A stretch of DNA of 64,000 nt from Idiomarina sp. PL1-037 (GTDB lineage Bacteria > Pseudomonadota > Gammaproteobacteria > Enterobacterales > Alteromonadaceae), in NCBI RefSeq assembly GCF_034422975.1, contig NZ_CP139873.1, forward strand, positions 930,001-994,000, written 5' to 3'. Positions 1-6,370 of the stretch are shown here, in pieces (within the stretch, counting starts at the first letter, position 1; the number at the start of each line of letters is the position of its first letter). Position numbers and translations under genes: made by a program. The notes below the pieces were generated by a model, which did not search any database, was not told the DNA's origin, and saw only the letters and a program-made list of their open reading frames with translations.

Positions 1-44
1 TTTTAGTGCTAAACTGCACAGTAACTAAGGAAAAGGTGAGTATT

Positions 45-446
45 ATGGCAGATATGTCAGTTGAAAGCCGCGCGTTAAGTCCCTTAAGTAGTGCAGCGGG
101 TGGTTCATCGAACAAGGCAGAACGGCCCCAGGACCAAAAGGTCATGGATGCAGTCAGCCAAGTTCAGGAACGCACCGCTGATAAAGTGGAAAAGCAGGCA
201 AGCAATGAGAGTATTGCAGACACGGTAGAAGATATGAATCAGTCGTCGACTATTCGCAATACCAGTTTGCAGTTTGTGTTTGATGAAAAAGGCGAGCCAC
301 CGGTGGTTAAGGTTATTGATACTGACAACGGTGAAATGATTCGTCAAATTCCGTCAGAATTGGTTGTGAAGTTATCTAAAGCTATTGAAGAAATGGCCGA
401 TAACGAGAACAGTCGGATGGGGTTTTTATTCGACAACCAGATTTAA
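45..446 (+). CDS. flaG: FlaG-family flagellar protein
   Basis: 133-residue protein with a polar, low-complexity N-terminal half and the conserved FlaG C-terminal part (FVFDEKGEPPVVKV, then IRQIPSE). FlaG proteins are small and lie between flagellin genes and fliD; in Vibrio and Pseudomonas relatives they influence filament length, but the mechanism is not settled. I start it at the ATG at 45, which has AGGTGAG just upstream, rather than at the upstream in-frame codon at 6, which has no ribosome site. It lies 13 bases before fliD, so the two are surely co-transcribed. The operon promoter and the flagellin genes expected upstream are outside the window. Confidence 0.88.
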   Translation: MADMSVESRALSPLSSAAGGSSNKAERPQDQKVMDAVSQVQERTADKVEKQASNESIADTVEDMNQSSTIRNTSLQFVFDEKGEPPVVKVIDTDNGEMIRQIPSELVVKLSKAIEEMADNENSRMGFLFDNQI

Positions 447-459
447 GTGAGGTGTTGAT

Positions 460-1848
460 ATGCCATTAATTTCATCAACGGGTGCGCGCTCAGGTTTAGA
501 CCTGCAGGGCATTATAGATGCGACATTAGAGGCCGAGCGTGTTCCTAAGAAAAACCGCTTGGACCAACAGGAAGGCCGCTTAACCGTGGAGCTATCGGCT
601 GTTGGTGAGATGCGTTCGGCATTATCAAAGCTTCAGGAAAGTGCGGAGAAACTGACTGAAGGTAGCTTGTTTAGTGCCATGAAAGCATCAGTCACTCAGC
701 CTGACTCTGGCGACATCGTTAGTGTTGAAAGTTCGGAAGAAGCCAACTCGGGTAACTTTGAACTGTTTGTTCAACAGCTAGCAAAAGGCAGCCGTGCAGT
801 GTCTGCGGATGGTGCTTTTGCCAGTGCGGATGACGAGGTTAATACCAATGCGGGTTCGTTAACCTTTGGTGCCGGAGATGAAAGTTTTACGCTGAATATT
901 GAAGCGGGCTCGACTCTGGAAGATATTCGTAAAGCGGTTAACTCATCTGAAGATAACTTTGGTGTTACAGCGGATATTATTAATACCGGTACTGAAGCCA
1001 AGTTAGTCTTCCGCTCGAGTGTCAGCGGTGCGGGTAATGATTTAACCGTTACTAATGACAACGCTGAATTTGACGCTATTTCAACTCAAGCCAACGGCGG
1101 TGGCGCTGGTGGTATGACTATAGCGGCTAAAGATCAGGCTACAGACGCCATTATTGAAATTGATGGTATTCAGGCTACTAACGACACTAATACCTTCGCT
1201 GATGTTATTCAGGGATCGACCATTACGGCAGTGAAAGAGTCCGAAGGTACGGAAAAGGCACAGTTGTCGATAGCACGTGACGATGCGGGTGTTCAAAAGT
1301 CCATAGACAGCTTTGTAAAAGCCTATAACAGCACGGTTGATTTACTCAGTGAAATTGGTGGTGAGAACAGCATGATGCAGGGCGATGCGACCGTTCGTAC
1401 TTTGAAAAGCCAATTGAACAATGTGCTGTCCAGCACATTTGGCGAAGGACAAACACTGTTCGATTTAGGTTTTGGTTTGGACAACGATGGTCGTTTGCAG
1501 CAGGAAAACCCGGTCACTAACGTTAAGGATGTACTCGCTGCTAATCCATCGGCATTGCAAAACGTGATTGGTGGTGAAAACGGTATGGCGTCGCGTATGG
1601 AAACTTTATTAGACGGCTATGCTGGCGCTGGTGGTTCTTTACAATTGCGTCGAGACTCTATCAATGAAAGCTTGGACCGTGTTGCCGAGAGTCGTGAGTC
1701 ACTGGAACTGCGTATGGGATCATTGCGTGAAACGCTGAACTCAAAATATCAGGCACTGGATTCCTTAGTTGGCCAGCTGCAAAGCCGAGGTAATGCAGTC
1801 AGTGCGCAGCTAGCAAACCTTCCTGGGTTTACCCGGGACAATGATTAA
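460..1848 (+). CDS. fliD: Flagellar filament cap protein FliD (HAP2)
   Basis: 462 residues, usual length for FliD. It caps the growing flagellar filament and helps flagellin subunits fold into place at the tip; it is exported through the flagellar type III apparatus. The N-terminal D0 region (GLDLQGIIDATLEAE) is recognisable, the middle is a Gly/Asn/Asp-rich variable part with repeated beta-type segments, and the C-terminal 100 residues return to a heptad-rich coiled coil (about 395-450) that pairs with the N-terminal helix. It sits between flaG and fliS, the standard order. No cysteine is visible, as in most exported axial proteins. Confidence 0.95.
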   Translation: MPLISSTGARSGLDLQGIIDATLEAERVPKKNRLDQQEGRLTVELSAVGEMRSALSKLQESAEKLTEGSLFSAMKASVTQPDSGDIVSVESSEEANSGNFELFVQQLAKGSRAVSADGAFASADDEVNTNAGSLTFGAGDESFTLNIEAGSTLEDIRKAVNSSEDNFGVTADIINTGTEAKLVFRSSVSGAGNDLTVTNDNAEFDAISTQANGGGAGGMTIAAKDQATDAIIEIDGIQATNDTNTFADVIQGSTITAVKESEGTEKAQLSIARDDAGVQKSIDSFVKAYNSTVDLLSEIGGENSMMQGDATVRTLKSQLNNVLSSTFGEGQTLFDLGFGLDNDGRLQQENPVTNVKDVLAANPSALQNVIGGENGMASRMETLLDGYAGAGGSLQLRRDSINESLDRVAESRESLELRMGSLRETLNSKYQALDSLVGQLQSRGNAVSAQLANLPGFTRDND

Positions 1849-1863
1849 TAGAGGTAATTACGT

Positions 1864-2286
1864 ATGAATATGAAGCTTAAAGGCTACACCAAAGGCTCAC
1901 TAGAAACCCGTGTTGCGGGTGCAGACCCTTATCAGTTGGTACAAATGCTGATGGCGGGTGTGTTAGAGAACCTGAATTACGCCAAAGGAGCGATTCAGCG
2001 TAAAGACCTTGAGAAAAAGAGTCACTATTTAAGTAAAGCCCAGGCCATTGTCGACTCTTTACGCTACAGTTTAGATGACAGTGCCGGCGCTGATGCGGCG
2101 GGTAATTTACGAGAGCTTTATATGTATATGAGCACACGTATCGCCGATGCTTCAATTGAATTAGACGTGGATATAATTGATGAAGTTGCGCGGTTAATGA
2201 TTGATATTAAAGGCGCATGGGATCAAATTCCAGTTGAGCAACGGGATGTTGCGATGAACCAAATGCAGCAGGCAGCCGGGGCTTAA
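1864..2286 (+). CDS. fliS: Flagellin export chaperone FliS
   Basis: 140 residues with the typical opening of FliS (GYTKGSLETRVAGADPYQLV), which places a small four-helix chaperone around the C-terminal segment of flagellin and prevents its polymerisation in the cytoplasm before export. It follows fliD by 15 bases, and its TAA stop overlaps the ATG of the next gene by one base (TAATG), so translation of the two is probably coupled. Nothing unusual is seen in length or composition. Confidence 0.93.
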   Translation: MNMKLKGYTKGSLETRVAGADPYQLVQMLMAGVLENLNYAKGAIQRKDLEKKSHYLSKAQAIVDSLRYSLDDSAGADAAGNLRELYMYMSTRIADASIELDVDIIDEVARLMIDIKGAWDQIPVEQRDVAMNQMQQAAGA

Positions 2287-2582
2287 TGTCTGAAGAGATC
2301 CGTTCACCTGAGCAGTTAAGTGCGCTCTATGAGCAGCTAAAGCAACAAGTGGCAGACTCAGAGTATGAGTCTGCGGCTGACACACTTCCTAAAATACTTT
2401 CCTTTTTAGAGCAATTACCTGATGGCTGGACAGAGTCTCGCGAATGGGTGACTGTAGTTGCCGAAGGTGATAGCTACCTCAATGAAGTACAACCAGAGCT
2501 AGAAAAAATCCTCGAAGAAACCAGCGCAGCTATTACTAAAATCGGTAAAAGCAAGAAAGGCGTTCGGGCTTATACCAAATAA
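2286..2582 (+). CDS. FliT-like flagellar chaperone
   Basis: 98-residue acidic, mainly helical protein with no signal peptide or membrane segment. FliT proteins are small chaperones that bind FliD before export, and in enterics also restrain the FlhDC regulator. Sequence identity to FliT cannot be shown by eye; the call rests on size, helical character and position directly after fliS, overlapping its stop by one base. In Vibrio and Pseudomonas relatives a poorly conserved gene of this size occupies the same slot. The stop codon runs straight into an intrinsic terminator, so this is the last gene of the filament operon. Confidence 0.6.
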   Translation: MSEEIRSPEQLSALYEQLKQQVADSEYESAADTLPKILSFLEQLPDGWTESREWVTVVAEGDSYLNEVQPELEKILEETSAAITKIGKSKKGVRAYTK

Positions 2583-2607
2583 AAAAACCGGCCCAAAAGC
2601 CGGTTTT
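2582..2607. terminator. Bidirectional intrinsic terminator between fliT-like gene and rpsT
   Basis: Ten-base-pair perfect stem AAAAACCGGC / GCCGGTTTTT around a six-base loop (CCAAAA). The A-tract on one side and T-tract on the other give a U-run in both directions, so it can end the filament operon on the plus strand and rpsT on the minus strand. Its left arm begins at the last base of the fliT-like stop codon. Confidence 0.9.
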
Positions 2608-2644
2608 TCTTTCCCTGCGCCTAAGCCCAGGTCAGTAATTCTTC

Positions 2645-2905
2645 TTACAGTGCTTTGATCTTAGCATTCAAACGGCTCTTATGGCGTGCCGCTTTATTTT
2701 TGCTGATAAGACCTTTAGTTGCGTAACTGTCCAGCATTGGGGTTACGTCTTTCATTGCAGTGTTTGCTGCATCTTTGTCTTTCTTCTCAATAGCTGCGAT
2801 TACACGTTTAAGGTAAGTACGCATCATTGAACGACGGCTTGCATTGTGGCGGCGATTTTTCTCGGCCTGGATCGCACGCTTTTTAGCAGACTTAATGTTA
2901 GCCAA
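2645..2905 (-). CDS. rpsT: 30S ribosomal protein S20
   Basis: 86 residues, very basic, N-terminus ANIKSAKKRAIQAEK as in gammaproteobacterial S20. It binds 16S rRNA early in assembly of the small subunit. The start codon is TTG (2905-2903 on the minus strand), preceded by AGGAG six bases upstream; E. coli rpsT also starts at UUG, which is part of its autogenous translational control, so the weak start is probably conserved for regulation. The gene is monocistronic, divergent from the toxin-antitoxin pair and murJ, with a good promoter upstream. Confidence 0.98.
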   Translation of the reverse strand: MANIKSAKKRAIQAEKNRRHNASRRSMMRTYLKRVIAAIEKKDKDAANTAMKDVTPMLDSYATKGLISKNKAARHKSRLNAKIKAL

Positions 2906-2955
2906 GGTGAACTCCTAAATTCATTAACAGAACGCTTCTCTTATAAAGGCCGCAG

Positions 2956-2983
2956 ATTATGCCTTTTCTGCTGTAAAAGTCAA
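2956..2983 (-). promoter_or_regulatory. Sigma-70 promoter of rpsT
   Basis: On the minus strand, TTGACT (2983-2978) and CATAAT (2961-2956) are separated by 16 bases, 50 bases upstream of the rpsT start. This is the best promoter-like pair in the 183-base gap between rpsT and the MNT gene and is oriented toward rpsT. Confidence 0.65.
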
Positions 2984-3088
2984 CAGCTGAAACAATAAAA
3001 ACCGGTAATATCTTCGATTTTCGTTTTACAATTTGCATGGCTAAAAATGAGTCGATGAGTTATATTCCATTCACGACCTGGAGGTTTT

Positions 3089-3382
3089 ATGAAGCACTTA
3101 TCAAGGCTTTTACGTAAGAACCGCGAAGAGATTCAGAAAATTGTTGAAAAGCACCACGCTAAAAATGTGAAAGTGTTTGGTTCTGTGGCTGTGGGCAATG
3201 AATCTGCTGACAGCGATATTGATTTGCTGATAGAAACCACACCAGAGACCACTATGTTTGATATAGGTGCGATTAAGTTTGAACTTAATAATTTACTGGG
3301 TGTAGAGGTTGATGTATTGACACCAAACAGCTTACCTATGCAGTTTAAAGACAAAGTAGAGCAGGAAGCTCGTTTAATATGA
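3089..3382 (+). CDS. mntA: MNT-family nucleotidyltransferase, antitoxin of a HEPN-MNT pair
   Basis: 97-residue minimal nucleotidyltransferase. The catalytic motif is intact: G31-S32, ten residues, then D43-x-D45, with the third acidic residue D75 in VEVDVL. MntA proteins neutralise a partner HEPN ribonuclease by transferring AMP units from ATP to a tyrosine of the toxin. The start is supported by GGAGG at 3079-3083. The stop overlaps the start of the HEPN gene by four bases (ATGA), the usual arrangement of these modules. It lies between rpsT and murJ, which are direct neighbours in many gammaproteobacteria, so the module was probably acquired by insertion there. Confidence 0.85.
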   Translation: MKHLSRLLRKNREEIQKIVEKHHAKNVKVFGSVAVGNESADSDIDLLIETTPETTMFDIGAIKFELNNLLGVEVDVLTPNSLPMQFKDKVEQEARLI

Positions 3383-3741
3383 CAGACAAAGAAAGTAGAG
3401 CAAAAGATTATCTTCATCATATTGTTAACGCTATTGAGCGGATTGAATCATACACGACTGACCTTGATGAAAATGGTTTCCTGAATAACGAACTCGTGCA
3501 AGACGCGGTTATTCGCAATTTAGAAATAATTGGGGAAGCTTCAAATAACCTATTGAAGCAGTGCCCATCTACAGTAGCCCAGTTCCCTGATCTTCCTTTA
3601 ACTTCTGCTTATCAAATGCGAAATGCCATTGCTCATGGCTAATTTAAAATTGATTATGAGCTTGTTTGGCGTACCATTGAAAAAGATCTGCCACCCCTGC
3701 GTGAGCAAGTTTTATCGGCAATAAAAACCCTTGAAAAATAG
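3379..3741 (+). pseudogene. hepT: HEPN toxin (DUF86 family) interrupted by a stop codon at the target tyrosine
   Basis: The open frame encodes 87 residues (3379-3642) and ends RNAIAHG-stop. R81 and H86 form the RX4H ribonuclease motif of HEPN toxins; in the family this is followed by Gly and then Tyr (RX4HXY), and here the tyrosine codon is TAA. After this stop the same frame continues for 32 codons to TAG at 3739-3741 with a typical HEPN ending (FKIDYELVWRTIEKDLPPL), so a single base change from TAT or TAC explains the truncation. The missing tyrosine is the residue MntA AMPylates. The short product could be inactive, or an unneutralisable remnant. A sequencing error cannot be excluded. Confidence 0.85.
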
Positions 3742-3782
3742 AGTTATCGCTTCAGAACGCGATAGATAGTTAAGGAACAGCT

Positions 3783-5345
3783 GTGTCCAAAGCCCTCTTA
3801 AAATCAGGATTTATCGTCAGCGCGATGACCCTGATCTCGCGCGTGTTAGGTTTGGTGCGCGATGTGGTCATTGCCAACCTGATGGGCGCTGGCGCTGCGG
3901 CAGATGTGTTCTTTTTTGCTAATAAAATCCCCAACTTTTTACGCCGCCTTTTTGCCGAGGGCGCTTTTGCCCAGGCGTTTGTGCCGGTGCTCACTGAGTA
4001 CAAGCAGGGTAAAGAACTGCCCGATCAGCAATTACTCATTGCCCGGGTATCTGGCACCTTAGGTACCATTGTGACGGTGGTCACCATTTTCGGTGTGGTG
4101 GCTTCCCCGGTTGTGGCCGCGCTTTTTGGTATGGGTTGGTTTTTAGATTGGTGGAACGACGGGCCGCAAGGGGATAAATTTGTACTGGCCAGTGACTTAC
4201 TCCGCATTACTTTTCCTTACTTATGGTTTATTAGCTTTACCGCTATGGCCGGCGCCATACTCAATACGCTGGGCAAGTTTGCCGTAGCCGCTTTTACACC
4301 GGTATTTTTGAACGTGGCTATTATTGCGGCGGCTATCTGGTTGGCTCCGCAGCTTGAGCAACCGGAATATGCACTGGCCTGGGGCGTATTTTTTGGTGGG
4401 CTAATTCAGCTTTTATTCCAACTGCCGTTTCTGAAAAGAGCCGGGTTGCTGGTTAAACCCCAATGGGGCTGGAAAGACCCCGGCGTGACCAAAATTCGCA
4501 AATTGATGTTGCCTGCTATCTTTGGTGTATCGGTTAGCCAAATTAACTTACTGTTTGATACCCTCATTGCCAGCTTTTTAATGACAGGCTCCATAAGCTG
4601 GCTTTACTACTCTGACCGCTTGTTGGAATTCCCACTTGGGTTATTTGGTATTGCCATTGCTACGGTTATTTTGCCAGCGCTCTCATCACGCCATGTGGAT
4701 AAATCGACTGAAAACTTCAGTGCTACGCTAGACTGGGGCATTCGTATGGTGCTGCTGTTGGGCGTACCGGCCATGGCGGGGCTTTTTGTATTAGCAGAGC
4801 CGATGCTTATGGTGTTGTTCATGCACGGCGCCTTCAGCCCGGACGATGCGCGTATGGCGTCCTACAGTCTTATGGCTTACTCCACCGGTTTGCTAAGTTT
4901 TATGATGGTGAAGGTGCTGGCAACCGGCTTTTACTCGCGGCAGGACACTAAGCGACCGGTGAAGTACGGCATTATTGCGATGGCAGCCAATATGGTATTT
5001 AACATTGCTTTGGCTATTCCTTTTAGTTACGTCGGCCTGGCACTGGCAACGGCAGCTTCCGCCGCTATAAATGCTGGGTTATTGGGCGTGACTTTATGGC
5101 GTGAAGGGGTGCTGAAAAAACAACCAGGAACAGGGCGGTTTATTCTGCAGGTACTGTTTGCCACTACGGCGATGATAGCCGGTGTGCTCTGGTTAAGTCC
5201 GGATATTGCTACCTGGCGAACCAGTTCTTTAGTTGAGCGCCCCTGGCTTTTGGCTCAGGTGATTGGATTCGGCGCCGCCATTTATATTGGCGTGTTGGTT
5301 ATTACTGGCATGAGACCGAGACATTTCCGTGCGCGCGAGTACTGA
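3783..5345 (+). CDS. murJ: Lipid II flippase MurJ
   Basis: 520-residue integral membrane protein with many hydrophobic segments (about 14 expected for MurJ) and the N-terminal signature SGFIVSAMTLISRVLGLVRD. It translocates lipid II, the peptidoglycan precursor, across the inner membrane. The start is GTG at 3783, with AAGGAA a few bases upstream. It opens the block murJ-ribF-ileS-lspA-fkpB-ispH, a well-known gammaproteobacterial order normally adjacent to divergent rpsT; here the MNT-HEPN module separates it from rpsT. ribF follows after 60 bases. Confidence 0.95.
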   Translation: MSKALLKSGFIVSAMTLISRVLGLVRDVVIANLMGAGAAADVFFFANKIPNFLRRLFAEGAFAQAFVPVLTEYKQGKELPDQQLLIARVSGTLGTIVTVVTIFGVVASPVVAALFGMGWFLDWWNDGPQGDKFVLASDLLRITFPYLWFISFTAMAGAILNTLGKFAVAAFTPVFLNVAIIAAAIWLAPQLEQPEYALAWGVFFGGLIQLLFQLPFLKRAGLLVKPQWGWKDPGVTKIRKLMLPAIFGVSVSQINLLFDTLIASFLMTGSISWLYYSDRLLEFPLGLFGIAIATVILPALSSRHVDKSTENFSATLDWGIRMVLLLGVPAMAGLFVLAEPMLMVLFMHGAFSPDDARMASYSLMAYSTGLLSFMMVKVLATGFYSRQDTKRPVKYGIIAMAANMVFNIALAIPFSYVGLALATAASAAINAGLLGVTLWREGVLKKQPGTGRFILQVLFATTAMIAGVLWLSPDIATWRTSSLVERPWLLAQVIGFGAAIYIGVLVITGMRPRHFRAREY

Positions 5346-5405
5346 TTATCGCCTCGGTATCAGTTATAATCGCGTTTTTCCGGAAAATAGTAAGATTGTG
5401 CGGGC

Positions 5406-6344
5406 ATGGAACTGATTCGCGGTACTCATAATCTCAGAGCTGAACATTGTGGTTGCGTATTGACCATAGGTAATTTCGATGGTGTTCATCTGGGGCATCA
5501 GGCGGTGCTCAGCCAGGTTCGTGAGAAAGCTCAGCAGTTGGGCGTCCCCTCCGCTGTGATGACCTTTGAGCCGCAGCCGCAAGAGCTTTTCCAGCCTGAA
5601 AAAGCGCCCGCGCGTTTAACCAACTGGCGTGAGAAATATCTCGCCCTCCAGGCACAAAATGTCGACCGGCATATTGTTATTGAGTTTAATAAAAAGTTTG
5701 CCAGCCAGCCAGCGCGAGAGTTTATTGAACAGACTCTGGTTGGCAAGCTGGGCGTTAAGTTTCTGGTGGTAGGCGATGATTTCCGCTTTGGTTATAAACG
5801 AGAAGGTGACTTCGAGTTGTTGCAAAAAGCGGGTAAAGAACTGGGGTTTGAGGTGGTCGATACTCGCAGCTATCGTCAACAGCAACAACGAGTCAGCAGC
5901 ACCGCTATACGACAGGCGCTGGAAGATGGCGACTTTGAACAGGCCGAACAAATGCTCGGGCGGCCTTATCAAATATGCGGAAAAGTCGTACACGGCCGCA
6001 AAAATGGCCGGACTATTGGTTTCCCCACCGCGAACGTGCCGTTAAAGCGTTTAAAAAGCCCGTTACATGGGGTGTTTGCAGTAACAGCTCAGTTTGGTAA
6101 AGACGAAGAAATACATTCCGGCGTTGCCAACCTGGGAACCCGGCCGACATTAAATGGCGACGAAGTACAGCTGGAGGTGCATTTGTTTGAGTTTTCAGGC
6201 AATCTGTACGGTCAGCAGATGACGGTCACACCGGTGGCCAAATTGCGTAATGAGCAACGCTTTGCGTCGTTGCAGCACTTACAAGAACAAATTGAAAAAG
6301 ATGCCGCCCGCGCACGTGAGGCATTAGCGTGCCGGAGTCAGTAA
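5406..6344 (+). CDS. ribF: Bifunctional riboflavin kinase / FAD synthetase
   Basis: 312 residues, usual length. The N-terminal FAD synthetase (nucleotidyltransferase) domain shows TIGNFDGVHLGH near residues 20-31 and the STAIR segment near 165; the C-terminal riboflavin kinase domain carries GRTIGFPTANV around 200-210. It phosphorylates riboflavin to FMN and adenylylates FMN to FAD in the cytoplasm. It lies between murJ and ileS, as in E. coli and most relatives. No strong ribosome binding site is seen before the ATG. Confidence 0.95.
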   Translation: MELIRGTHNLRAEHCGCVLTIGNFDGVHLGHQAVLSQVREKAQQLGVPSAVMTFEPQPQELFQPEKAPARLTNWREKYLALQAQNVDRHIVIEFNKKFASQPAREFIEQTLVGKLGVKFLVVGDDFRFGYKREGDFELLQKAGKELGFEVVDTRSYRQQQQRVSSTAIRQALEDGDFEQAEQMLGRPYQICGKVVHGRKNGRTIGFPTANVPLKRLKSPLHGVFAVTAQFGKDEEIHSGVANLGTRPTLNGDEVQLEVHLFEFSGNLYGQQMTVTPVAKLRNEQRFASLQHLQEQIEKDAARAREALACRSQ

Positions 6345-6370
6345 CTATGCGGAAATGGAAACAGTGACCC

